NCBI RefSeq assembly: GCF_003337315.1
Contig: NZ_QPJV01000002.1
Span: 1 to 64,000, forward strand
Length of the DNA: 64,000 bases
Direction: 5' to 3'
Origin: Vagococcus fluvialis
GTDB lineage: Bacteria > Bacillota > Bacilli > Lactobacillales > Vagococcaceae
Shown: positions 52,176-60,402 of the stretch, one piece after another
Position numbering within the stretch: position 1 is the stretch's first letter
How the letters are laid out: each line of letters begins with the position of its first letter
Made by a program: the position numbers and the translations under genes
The notes under the pieces: generated by a model
What the model saw: the letters and a program-made list of their open reading frames with translations, nothing else
Databases searched by the model: none
What the model was told of the DNA's origin: nothing

Positions 52176-52361
52176 AAAGAGAGAGATACCAAGACCAAAG
52201 AGAGCTAAACTAAAAATAACACTACTAAATAAGGCGATTGGTAGAAAAACTGAGGTTTTTTTGCCACCGTTTTTTTGCTCATGAGAAAACATTTTATAAG
52301 TTCGGTAAAGTTGGTACGAACCTAAAATAAAACAAGAAAGTGCTGCTAAAAATTTTAACAT
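52113..52361 (-). CDS. Small two-span membrane protein
   Basis: 82 aa. Hydrophobic segments at about 4-20 and 40-65, with a basic loop HEQKNGGKKT between. ATG 52361 has AGGGAGG at a good distance, which supports translation. The last 63 bp overlap the end of the convergent LacI gene. Family not recognised. Confidence 0.6.
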   Translation of the reverse strand: MLKFLAALSCFILGSYQLYRTYKMFSHEQKNGGKKTSVFLPIALFSSVIFSLALFGLGISLFLVISNYKPRWNTNLLDCIFL

Positions 52362-52442
52362 ATATATACCTCCCTAAAAGGATTTCTAACATTTTCAACT
52401 TTATTATACGCCTTTAAAATGTAACTTAATAGGATAGATAAT

Positions 52443-52925
52443 TTAGTTTATCAACCAATTAGGAAACACAGAAGCTTCCAAAGTTGTTTCTATTTTTTGT
52501 AGTTCATCTTTTAATTTTAAAATTATCGGTGAAGCATTTTCTTCATTCAGTAAGTCAATTTCTATAAAAAGACTGCCTGATGAATCGTTTCAGCCATCAA
52601 TTACTAATTCTGGAATCTTAGATTGTTGCGTTATATTTAGAGAAACATCATATAAAGTAAAAATATGGTGAACAGTAGAGGAGCTGCTTTGAGGTGTTAC
52701 AAAACAGTCGTAAACTCGGTTATTTACATATGAAACAACAGAATAGCCAGTTTCTTCTTTAACCTCTCTTTTTAGAGTAGTCACTAGGCTTTCACCAGTT
52801 TCTTGAGTACCACCGGGTAGGTCATATCTATTTTTGTAAGGACCAGTTTCCTTTTTTATACATAATAATTGATTATTTTGAATCATAACTCCGTAAACAC
52901 CGAAATGTGTAATTGTTTTACTCAT
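52443..52925 (-). pseudogene. NUDIX hydrolase with in-frame TGA
   Basis: Open from ATG 52925 (RBS AGGGAGG). NUDIX box GGTQETGESLVTTLKREVKEETGY (residues about 37-60) is complete. A TGA at 52592-52590 follows ELVIDG; the frame continues NDSSGSLFIEIDLL to TAA at 52445, giving 160 codons. Relatives have DGWNDS here, so TGG to TGA is the likely change. The catalytic box remains, so the 111-aa product might keep some activity. Substrate unknown. First of three damaged neighbours. Confidence 0.75.
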
Positions 52926-52942
52926 AAAATATACCTCCCTAG

Positions 52943-54455
52943 TTAATCTAACATATATTCTTTTAATCTTAACTCATTCGATGTTAACTCATATAGTTTT
53001 TTATTCTTTAATGAATCAATATACTTTCTGTCATGTGAGATGGAAATAATTGTTCCTTGATACTGGCTGAGAGCATCATAAAAGACTTGGTTAGTCAAAG
53101 GGCTTAAGTTTCTTGTTGGCTCATCTAAAATTAGGACATCGTGTTCTTCAAGCATTAATTTAACTAATAAAACTTTTGCTTGTTGACCGCCACTTAATTC
53201 ACTCATAGGATGAGTCATTTCATCCCTCGTAAAATTAAGATTAGCTAGTAAGGTTCTAATTTTTTGTCCCTCATTGTCTCTAGTTGTGTTAAGAAGTGAT
53301 AAAACATGCTGACTTGTATCAACAACTTCTTCGTATTTTTGCGGCATATAGCCAACGTTGTAATTCCTTTTTTTTGTTTAACGCTAAATAAATTTGTTTC
53401 AGTAAAGTTGATTTTCCGACACCATTTTCACCAGTAATAATAATCTTATCTTGAGTGAAAATAGGCAGGTCAATATTTCGAGATAAAACGCCTTTTTCAT
53501 TAGTTAATTCATCTAAAGTAAAATCAACAATTAGTTGTTTCTTTTTAGGTGAGGAGACAGGAGCAAAGAAAAAACTTGGGTTTTCTTCAATAGCTCTAAG
53601 GTCCATAACTTGATCTTTTTGAACACTTAATTTTTCCTTTTGTTGTTTTAAAGCCTTCACTTTTTTCTGTAAACGTGGATCAGCTCTAGAAATTTGAGTA
53701 TGCTGATGTTCTGCTTTATTCCAAACTTGTTGTAATTTATCCTCCTGTTTTTTTAGAGCTCTGTTTTCATTTTTGACAAGTTGATTATGAGTTTTAATAC
53801 CTTGCTCACGTTTTTCTTTATAAGTGAAAAAGTCATCGTGAGATAAGGTGTGAAGTGGCTCTTGATTTCTTTTGGTTAACTCTAAATGAAGAAGTTGGTT
53901 AGCTGTTTCTTGAATAAAAGCTTCGTCGTGAGAGACAAAAATAACAGGAATCGTTATGTTTTTTACAAAATCTTCTAACCATTTAATACTGGCTAAGTCT
54001 AAGTTATTTGTTGGTTCATCTAAAAGAAGAAAATCTGGATTTTTAGCTAGAATAGCAAGTAATTGATATTTTAATTGTTCCCCACCAGATAGCTCTGAAT
54101 AAAGCTGAGTACTATATAAATTATCAATCTGAAAAGCAGCCATAGCTTCTGTTAGTAAAGAATCCCATTCAACTTCTTCAAATAAATCAGCAACAACTAG
54201 CTGACTATTTTCCTCAACTAAAGACTGATTTAGATAGCCAATATGTTGATAAGAACTAGTTATTTCTCCTGAGACACTAAGGTAAGGAATTAAATCCTTT
54301 CGTTCACGAATTACTTGAAGAAGGCTAGATTTTCCGTTTCCTTCTTCTCCAATAATCGCCAGTTTTGTCTGGTCATTAATTGTTAAATCTAAATCTTGCA
54401 CTAAGTAACGTCCTGTTTTTTCTTCCACTAAAGATATATTTGTTAATTTCATCAT
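52943..54455 (-). pseudogene. ABC-F family ATPase, frameshifted in an A8 tract
   Basis: First ATPase domain intact (GEEGNGKSSLL, LSGGEQLKYQLLAILAKNPDFLLLDEPTNNLD, SHDEAF), then a linker (about 230-300) rich in K/Q and the second Walker A GENGVGKSTLL. Right after it, at eight A (plus-strand T8 ending near 53376), the frame shifts. With seven A the frame continues NYNVGYMPQKYEEVVDTS into LSGGQQAKVLLVKLMLEEHDVLILDEPTRNL and ends at 52943. Fused length would be about 500 aa. ABC-F proteins of this kind protect ribosomes from antibiotics. A full attenuation leader lies upstream. The A8 tract could also permit polymerase slippage or be a sequencing artefact. Confidence 0.8.
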
Positions 54456-54542
54456 TGTTTATCACCTATTCTATTTATTTTTTTATGGAGGTTCTATGTC
54501 TTCTTCTAACATTTGAGTAGGTCACCCTTTCTTTTTTAGAAC

Positions 54543-54576
54543 AAAAAAAGCACTCCTATATGAATACAGGAGTGCG
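54543..54576 (-). terminator. Attenuator terminator in the ABC-F leader
   Basis: Minus strand GCACTCCTGTAT / ATATAGGAGTGC followed by seven T, between the leader peptide and the ABC-F start. Premature termination here would silence the gene in the absence of an inducer. Confidence 0.8.
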
Positions 54577-54629
54577 CAAATAACATCATTAAAAAAGATA
54601 TTATTATATTGAAATAAGGATACACGAAC

Positions 54630-54677
54630 TCACCGTTTATTTATTAGATTTAGTCTATTAAATAAAGCAGTGTTCAA
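54630..54677 (-). CDS. Leader peptide of the ABC-F gene
   Basis: TTG start at 54677 with AAAAGGAGG 8 nt upstream; encodes MNTALFNRLNLINKR (15 aa). CGAACT and CACCG, which flank its ribosome site and start, can pair with CGGTG and AGTTCG at and beyond its stop codon, forming a helix around the ORF. A stalled ribosome would change this fold and the downstream terminator. Typical of inducible ABC-F and erm leaders. Confidence 0.6.
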   Translation of the reverse strand: MNTALFNRLNLINKR

Positions 54678-54714
54678 TTCGGTGTCCTCCTTTTAAGTTC
54701 GATTTAATACGAGA

Positions 54715-54743
54715 AGTATAAACCCATCCTATTTAAATGTCAA
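54715..54743 (-). promoter_or_regulatory. Promoter of the ABC-F leader
   Basis: Minus strand TTGACA (54743-54738), 17-bp spacer, TATACT (54720-54715): close to consensus. The -35 overlaps the stop codon of the DHFR-like gene. Confidence 0.8.
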
Positions 54744-55273
54744 TTTTTTACGTAGGTATGATAAACAATATTGTTAACAACTTTTGCCTGAGTGGCTGTT
54801 AATTTAAGGTTACCTTTAATATCTGATAATAAAGGAATACCTTCACCAAGTAGTGTCGGAATAATCGCCAGTTGATACTCATCAATTAAATTTTCCTCAA
54901 CAAGAGGCTTAATAATACTAGCACCGCCAACAATGAAAATATCTCTACCAGGTTGTTTTTTTAGGTCAGTTACAATATCAACAACAGATTTATTTGTAAA
55001 GGTAATATCTTTTGTGTTATCTGTTTGTCGTGAAGTTAAAACATAGGACTGACTATCAGCATAAGGATATTCATTAGGAGAAAGAACTTCTGTGACTTGG
55101 TCATAAGTTGTTCGTCCCATAATAACTGTGTCTACATTTGAATAGAAATCTTCGTAAGAAGTGTCAGTCTCTCTTTCTATAGCATTAGCGTGTAACCAAT
55201 CAATTCCTCCCTTAGAATCTGCAATAAAGCCATCTAAACTAGTTGCGATGTATAAAATTACTTTTCGTGTCGT
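54740..55273 (-). pseudogene. Dihydrofolate reductase family (RibD C-terminal-like) protein with ACG in place of the start codon
   Basis: The full reading frame (177 aa) starts TRKVILYIATSLDGFIAD, the usual N-terminus of this family, and goes on through IMGRTTYDQV, DIFIVGGASIIKPLV and LGEGIPLLSD. At 55273-55271, 8 nt after GGAGG, the codon is ACG where ATG is expected. The next ATG (55120) would remove the nucleotide-binding N-terminal strand. ACG may start translation weakly, so this may be a leaky or dead gene. Divergent from a TetR gene that may regulate it. NADPH-dependent reduction is likely for the intact form; substrate unknown. Confidence 0.7.
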
Positions 55274-55376
55274 ATATAAATCCTCCTTTCCTATCTGTTA
55301 TGTTTATTGTAGCTTAAATAAAATTGAAAGGTAAGAAACAAAAGTATATAATGTCGCATATAAGGAGATGAGAGAA

Positions 55377-55919
55377 ATGGTGACTGATTCAGTAGATGAC
55401 AAAATTTGGGAAGCTTTTGAAAGGTTATTAATGGATAATAATCAGCAGTTTAGTGATATTCGAGTTGGGCAAATTTGTAAAGTGGCTGACATTCATCGTT
55501 CGACTTTTTATCGCCATTTTGAAGATAAATATCAGCTACTAGAGTACGGCTTAAAAAAGTTGTGGCAAGATTATTTTGACTTATCAAAAAAAGCACGTGT
55601 TTATGAACCCTTTCAAACTGCAGAATCTTTTTATACTAAATCAAAAGGAAAAAAATTAATCAATAAACATTTAAGTGATGATAATTTTATTGAAGTAGTG
55701 GATCACTTTTTCTTAGAACAAATGAAAGCAGCCGTTTTAGATGTTTTGCCACAAGACATAGACTTACCAAAAGAGTTAATTGCTCTTTATACAGTGACTA
55801 ACATTCAAGTTGTAGAGGAGTGGCAAAAACAAGAAAAATTAAGCTTAACGGCAAAAGAACTGGATGATTATTATCAACAGCTTGTTATGAAAAGTTTAAG
55901 TTTTGATTTAGAGCAATGA
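55377..55919 (+). CDS. TetR/AcrR family transcriptional regulator
   Basis: About 180 aa. ATG 55377 is chosen since AAGGAG ends 9 nt upstream. HTH: IRVGQICKVADIHRSTFYRHFEDKYQLLEYGL (residues about 25-56). The C-terminal domain resembles the TetR_C group that controls DhaS-like genes. It is divergent from the DHFR-like gene, and the 100-bp gap holds both promoters. RBS and length are normal. Confidence 0.85.
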   Translation: MVTDSVDDKIWEAFERLLMDNNQQFSDIRVGQICKVADIHRSTFYRHFEDKYQLLEYGLKKLWQDYFDLSKKARVYEPFQTAESFYTKSKGKKLINKHLSDDNFIEVVDHFFLEQMKAAVLDVLPQDIDLPKELIALYTVTNIQVVEEWQKQEKLSLTAKELDDYYQQLVMKSLSFDLEQ

Positions 55920-56004
55920 CTATCTTTTACCTTTTTTTTATCGTAAAATATGAGTATCATACCGTTTTTGAAAACGGAATTTGAGAGGTTGTGTGAGGGT
56001 TATG

Positions 56005-57087
56005 ATGGATTTATGGACTAAAATAAAGACAAATGATTCGATACGTCGGACACTAGTATTAATTTCAGTATGTATTATTCTTTATCTGATTAGAAATATT
56101 TTAAGTTTAGTTTTATTAACATTTATAATGACTTATTTAATTATTAGAGGAGTCGAAGGGATTCATAAAGTAACAAAAATCTCCAAAAAAATAATAACAC
56201 TGGCCATGTATCTGTTGATACTAGTCTTTTTATACTTTGCGATAACAGTCTATGTGCCTAAAATGTTTATAGAAACAATAAAAACCATTGAAGAAGTCTT
56301 TGCTTTTTATCAAAAGATGAATACAGACAACAGCTTGTTTGAATGGCTGATGACTAATATTAATTTCAATGACATCAAACAACAATTAACAACAGGAGCT
56401 AAAGTTATCTTTAGTACCATTACAAGTATTGGTTCCATGGGATTAACATTCTTTTTATCTTTCTTACTAAGTTTCTTCTTTATTATTGAGCAAGAGTGGG
56501 TAACAGATTTTGCTCAAGCTTTCTACAATAGTAAAATCAGTGTTTTCAGTAAAGATGTTGGTTACTTAGGTAAAAAATTTGTTAATACATTCGGTGTAGT
56601 AATTGAGGCACAGTTTATCATTGCTTTAATTAATACAGGTTTAACAACAATTGGACTTTTTGCTATGAAGTTTCCACAAGAACAATTACTTAGTTTAGCA
56701 CTAATGATTTTCGTTTTAAGTTTAATTCCAGTTGCAGGAGTTATTATTTCGTGTGTGCCACTAAGTTTAATCGCTTATACGATAGGTGGCGTGCAGAACG
56801 TTATTTATGTGTTAATTATGATTGCAATCATTCATGCGATTGAATCATACGCACTAAATCCTAAATTAATGAGTAGTAAAACTGATTTACCAGTTTTTTA
56901 CGTATTTATTATCCTAATGTTCTCAGAGAAATTCTTTGGCATTTGGGGATTAGTTATCGGGATACCAGTTTTTGTGTTCTTACTTGATTTACTAGAAGTG
57001 AAAATTGAACATAAAAAACCTAGTATTCCAGCATTACCAGTTATTGGTAATGGAAAAGAAAAAGAAAAACGAGATGAAGAGAATTAA
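56005..57087 (+). CDS. AI-2E family transporter
   Basis: About 360 aa. The start is placed at 56005 (AGGG 5 nt upstream); the ATG at 56002 and the TTG at 55981 are alternatives. Seven to eight membrane segments, with the family pattern SIGSMGLTFFLSFLLSFFFIIEQE near 150, GVVIEAQFIIALINTGLT near 200, LSLIPVAGVIISCVPLSLIAY near 250 and ESYALNPKLMSSKTDLP near 285. The family (PF01594) includes TqsA and several Na+/H+ antiporters; substrate uncertain. Charged C-terminal tail. Terminator follows. Confidence 0.85.
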   Translation: MDLWTKIKTNDSIRRTLVLISVCIILYLIRNILSLVLLTFIMTYLIIRGVEGIHKVTKISKKIITLAMYLLILVFLYFAITVYVPKMFIETIKTIEEVFAFYQKMNTDNSLFEWLMTNINFNDIKQQLTTGAKVIFSTITSIGSMGLTFFLSFLLSFFFIIEQEWVTDFAQAFYNSKISVFSKDVGYLGKKFVNTFGVVIEAQFIIALINTGLTTIGLFAMKFPQEQLLSLALMIFVLSLIPVAGVIISCVPLSLIAYTIGGVQNVIYVLIMIAIIHAIESYALNPKLMSSKTDLPVFYVFIILMFSEKFFGIWGLVIGIPVFVFLLDLLEVKIEHKKPSIPALPVIGNGKEKEKRDEEN

Positions 57088-57107
57088 CTCTTTATCTCGT
57101 TTTTTCT
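57066..57107. terminator. Bidirectional terminator
   Basis: AAACGAGATgaAGAG / CTCTttATCTCGTTTTTTCTT between convergent genes; it overlaps the ends of both. Confidence 0.8.
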
Positions 57108-57469
57108 TCTGTAACAGCAAAATAATTATTATCAATATCTGAAAAGTTAAACTGATTACTGCCGCCAAACTCTGAAATGTCACTAATAAAAGGACTAATT
57201 TGACTTAGTTGAGAGTGAAGCGCGTTGATATCTGTTGTTGAAAATAGAATAGACGGTGTATTCATTGCAACTTCAGGCGAATATTTTTGAATAAATTCTT
57301 TATCAAATAACTGTAAAGCAAATCCGTCTTGTAAGAAAAGTTTTACTGATAGGTAGTTATCAGGTAATTGGATAGTTTCTAAGGAAGAAACATTGAATCC
57401 TTGTTGCCAAAAGTCAGTTGATTTTTCCACGTTACTAACATATAACATAACTGTAGCTTGGTTAATCAT
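57092..57469 (-). CDS. VOC family (glyoxalase-like) protein
   Basis: About 125 aa. ATG 57469 follows AAAGGAG. Begins INQATVMLYVSNVEKSTDFWQQGFNV, with paired beta-alpha-beta-beta-beta units and ends FGGSNQFNFSDIDNNYFAV. Metal ligands are not all obvious. The family includes glyoxalase I, dioxygenases and bleomycin-binding proteins, so function is open. Confidence 0.8.
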   Translation of the reverse strand: MINQATVMLYVSNVEKSTDFWQQGFNVSSLETIQLPDNYLSVKLFLQDGFALQLFDKEFIQKYSPEVAMNTPSILFSTTDINALHSQLSQISPFISDISEFGGSNQFNFSDIDNNYFAVTEEKTR

Positions 57470-57495
57470 TATATTTCTCCTTTTTGTATGTAATT

Positions 57496-57525
57496 GAGCC
57501 TGAGATAACAATAAATCTCAGGCTC
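57496..57525. repeat. Inverted repeat between VOC and DUF308 genes
   Basis: GAGCCTGAGAT / ATCTCAGGCTC, an 11-bp perfect stem. The T-run lies on the plus-strand side, so it is a poor terminator for the minus-strand genes. It may still protect or process the mRNA. Confidence 0.6.
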
Positions 57526-57530
57526 ATTTT

Positions 57531-58067
57531 TTAATTATTTTCTACATTTCTTAGGCGAATAAAAGCTATTAATTCAGAGATTCCTGAGATAGTAAGTGTA
57601 ATACCAAAGAATCTAAAGAACATCATGGCACTTGAGAATGGGTTGATAACAAGTAAGATACCTGCACCAATCATAAAACCGCCATAAACAAGCATAGGAA
57701 GCCAATTAACATTAACGTATTGACGTAAGCTTAAAGATTGAGTTAAACGCATAGCGCCACCAATAATAAAGCTAATACCTAAAAGAATAGGCAACATGGA
57801 AACGATTGGTTTTGCGAATAAGAAAATAAGTAGGGCACAAACAAAGTAAAAAATAGCAAAACCAGTAGTTGGGTTATAACCATCAACTTTATTTTTAAAG
57901 GCACTTAATAAATTAAAAATACCCATTACAACATTGTAAGCAATAATGATATTTAAAATAATTTTTGAAACACCTATTGGGTCTAAAGTAATAGCAATAC
58001 CGAGTAAAATATACGCTGCACTACGGATTAACGTGTGTTTTTGCACTGATTTAAAAATGGAAGTCAT
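57531..58067 (-). CDS. DUF308 (HdeD-like) membrane protein
   Basis: 178 aa, six hydrophobic segments arranged in pairs, with repeated GIALTLDPIGVSKIILNIIIAYNVVMGI and ILLGISFIIGGAMRLTQSL units, as in HdeD/DUF308 proteins. Role unknown. RBS AAAGGA, ATG 58067. Single gene. Confidence 0.82.
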   Translation of the reverse strand: MTSIFKSVQKHTLIRSAAYILLGIAITLDPIGVSKIILNIIIAYNVVMGIFNLLSAFKNKVDGYNPTTGFAIFYFVCALLIFLFAKPIVSMLPILLGISFIIGGAMRLTQSLSLRQYVNVNWLPMLVYGGFMIGAGILLVINPFSSAMMFFRFFGITLTISGISELIAFIRLRNVENN

Positions 58068-58129
58068 AGCATATCAGTCCTTTTTATTTAGAATATGTAT
58101 CATAAGTTAAATTTAATCTTAAATAAAGA

Positions 58130-58157
58130 AAAAATCAAGAGAGATCTCTTGATTTTT
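58130..58157 (-). terminator. Terminator after pgsA
   Basis: AAAAATCAAGAG / CTCTTGATTTTT, a perfect 12-bp palindrome with a 4-nt loop, just after the pgsA stop. Confidence 0.85.
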
Positions 58158-58159
58158 AT

Positions 58160-58738
58160 CTACATAGAACCTTTAAAGACATGTTTATTTTTAGCGAAAT
58201 AATCTACACCAGAGTAGATAGTAAAAATTAGACAAGTATAAAGCATAATTTGGTCTAATGGAAAGTTCATTGCAGCAAATGGCACATTGTTAATTAATAG
58301 TAAAATAATAGCAACCATTTGAGTAGCTGTTTTAATTTTTCCAGGCCAAGCAGCAGCCATAACCTCACCATCTTCAACTAAAAGTAAACGAAGACCTGTT
58401 ACAGCAAGTTCACGACAAACAATAATAGCCACAATCCAAGCAGCAGCTTTTCCTTGTTCAACTAAAACAATAAAAGCAGTCATAACTAACATTTTATCAG
58501 CTAAAGGATCAGCAAATTTTCCAAAGTTAGTTACTAAATTATGTTTTCGAGCAATTTTTCCATCTAACCAGTCTGTGATACTAGCAACAGCAAAAATAAT
58601 AGCAGCAACCAGTTGAGTAACTTCTAAGTTAACACCTATTATATCTAGACTTCCCCAGTTTAAAGGGACTAAGGCAACAATCATAAATATTGGAATCATT
58701 AAGATTCTTAAAACAGTTAATTGATTAGGTAAATTCAT
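58160..58738 (-). CDS. pgsA: CDP-diacylglycerol-glycerol-3-phosphate 3-phosphatidyltransferase
   Basis: 192 aa, integral membrane. The CDP-alcohol phosphotransferase signature is TDWLDGKIARKHNLVTNFGKFADPLADKM (DGxxAR...GxxxDxxxD) near residues 57-85. It makes phosphatidylglycerol phosphate, the first step to PG and cardiolipin. It begins 1 base after the rodZ stop. In Bacillus cinA-recA follow; here a DUF308 gene does. Confidence 0.93.
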   Translation of the reverse strand: MNLPNQLTVLRILMIPIFMIVALVPLNWGSLDIIGVNLEVTQLVAAIIFAVASITDWLDGKIARKHNLVTNFGKFADPLADKMLVMTAFIVLVEQGKAAAWIVAIIVCRELAVTGLRLLLVEDGEVMAAAWPGKIKTATQMVAIILLLINNVPFAAMNFPLDQIMLYTCLIFTIYSGVDYFAKNKHVFKGSM

Positions 58739-58739
58739 T

Positions 58740-59654
58740 TTAATTTTCGTCCTCTTTCTTTTCTGTTGTGGTAGTTCCTTTTTCTAATGTTATCATTTTT
58801 TTGCCATCAACGGGTGTTTTTTCGTTAAATTTAATTTCTTCCCCGTTAATAAAAATAGTCACATTTCGAGAAGCTCCAACAACAATGCTGAACGAATCCA
58901 GCTCATCAGGGACAAAAGTTTCTAATTCTTCTTTTGGTTGAATCGTATATTGATAGAAAATTTCCTGTGTTTGAGAATTTTGTAAACCAACCCAAGCGGC
59001 ATTATCTAATCCTTTAAAAGCGACTTTCATTGGTTTTTCCCAATTAGCCAATTTATAAACAACTGTTTCACCATCATCTGATACTAAAGAAATATTCGTT
59101 TCTTTTTTCTTTTCTTCTGTCTTTTCGCTGTCCTTAGTTGATTCTTCCGTTTCTGATTTTTCAGTTGTAGTTGATGTTTCAAGTTTTGAACCACTATCTA
59201 CAATAGTTGTTTTATTAGGTGTTGGAACAATTGGCCCTTTTTCTGAATCTAACATGATAGCCCAAACAATTGTACCAATAATTGCAGCTACAACTAAAAC
59301 AAGTAAAGCAACAGGAATATATGAGGCAATTAAAGATTTTTTAGTATTTGTTTCATTGTATTTTGATTTTCTAGAGCCTTTTACAGGCATACTAAGAGCC
59401 ATTGTATTAGTTAACTCTTCTTCTTCTGGTTTGCCATCAAGACGTCTTAAAAGAGGACGAGGGTTTAATCCAACAGCTTCTGCAAACTGTCTGATAAAAG
59501 TTCTCTTATAATAATCACTTGGCATGGCGTCAAAATCATTTTCTTCTATAGCTTCTAAATAACGTCGTTGTATTTTAGTAATTTTTTGTAAATCACCAAT
59601 TGTTAAACCACGATCGATACGGGCTTTTTGTAATTTTTCCCCAATGGTTTCCAA
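58740..59654 (-). CDS. rodZ: RodZ-like helix-turn-helix membrane protein (YmfM)
   Basis: About 304 aa. The TTG at 59654 is chosen because AAGGAG ends 7 nt upstream; the ATG at 59684 would overlap the ymfI stop and has no spacing. HTH_25 domain at 1-70 (GEKLQKARIDRGLTIGDLQKITKIQRRYLEAIEENDF), basic stretch, one membrane span (near 110-135), a Ser/Thr/Glu/Lys-rich linker and a C-terminal DUF4115 beta domain (about 210-290). RodZ links MreB to the cell-wall elongation machinery in rods. In ovoid relatives without MreB its role differs. Confidence 0.88.
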   Translation of the reverse strand: METIGEKLQKARIDRGLTIGDLQKITKIQRRYLEAIEENDFDAMPSDYYKRTFIRQFAEAVGLNPRPLLRRLDGKPEEEELTNTMALSMPVKGSRKSKYNETNTKKSLIASYIPVALLVLVVAAIIGTIVWAIMLDSEKGPIVPTPNKTTIVDSGSKLETSTTTEKSETEESTKDSEKTEEKKKETNISLVSDDGETVVYKLANWEKPMKVAFKGLDNAAWVGLQNSQTQEIFYQYTIQPKEELETFVPDELDSFSIVVGASRNVTIFINGEEIKFNEKTPVDGKKMITLEKGTTTTEKKEDEN

Positions 59655-59671
59655 TGTAATGCTCCTTCTTT

Positions 59672-60397
59672 CTAAATTTTCCATCCACCTGTTACAGGAA
59701 TAGAAGTACCAGTGATATAGCTTGCGTTTTCACTTAATAAATACAGTGCAAGACTAGCAATTTCATCTGGCAGTGCCATTCTATGTAGCGGGATTTCATC
59801 TAATAATTCTTCTTTTTCTTTTAAAGACCAGTCTGTATTCATTTGAGTGTCTACAGCGCCTGGTGCGATTGTATTAATAGTAATACCTAATGTGGCGACT
59901 TCTTTTGCATAAGCATTAGCAAAGGCAATTTGGCCACCCTTTAATGTACTATACAAAACTTCCATTGAACTGCCAATTAGACCATAGACTGAACTAATAA
60001 AAATAATTCGTCCATGTCTTGAGGTACTTAGTTTTGTTTGTAAGTTTTGGCACAGTAACATAGGTGTTTTTAAATGAGTCTGCCACATAGAATCAAACTC
60101 TTCGGGTTTTAGCTCAGTTAGTAGATTATAACTCGTTCCACCATGAGCGAAAATAAGACCATCTAATTGAAAAATAGACTGTAATATTTGATTAAGACCA
60201 CTGTCTTTAGATAAATCAGCCTGAACCATAAAAAAGTCTTGTTTAGGATATTTATCTTGTAAGTCATGAATTAATTTTTCAGCTTTATCTTTTTGAGTGT
60301 GGTAATGACAATAAATAGAGTAGCCATTTTGCGCTAATTGCTTAACACAGGCACTACCAATATCTCCACTAGCTCCTGTTACTAAAACATACTTCAT
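59672..60397 (-). CDS. ymfI: EF-P 5-aminopentanone reductase (SDR family)
   Basis: 241 aa classical SDR: GASGDIGSACVKQLA (cofactor loop, 8-22), FAHGGTSY, ISSVYGLIG with Ser, YSTLKGG (YxxxK) near 150, and IAPGAVDTQM. In Bacillus YmfI reduces the 5-aminopentanone on Lys of elongation factor P, a modification needed for function. The ymf context (two M16 proteins upstream, rodZ-pgsA downstream) supports that assignment. Stop lies 18 bp from the rodZ TTG. Confidence 0.88.
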   Translation of the reverse strand: MKYVLVTGASGDIGSACVKQLAQNGYSIYCHYHTQKDKAEKLIHDLQDKYPKQDFFMVQADLSKDSGLNQILQSIFQLDGLIFAHGGTSYNLLTELKPEEFDSMWQTHLKTPMLLCQNLQTKLSTSRHGRIIFISSVYGLIGSSMEVLYSTLKGGQIAFANAYAKEVATLGITINTIAPGAVDTQMNTDWSLKEKEELLDEIPLHRMALPDEIASLALYLLSENASYITGTSIPVTGGWKI

Positions 60398-60402
60398 CTA
60401 AC

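Noticed and set aside
52590-52592. TGA read as tryptophan (alternative genetic code or recoding)
   Set aside because: TGA ends many intact genes here (for example the 51-aa ars ORF and arsR-type junctions), so the code is standard. A point mutation is the simpler view.
57496-57525. Rho-independent terminator after the DUF308 gene
   Set aside because: The T-run is on the plus-strand side, while both neighbouring genes are on the minus strand. Listed only as an inverted repeat.
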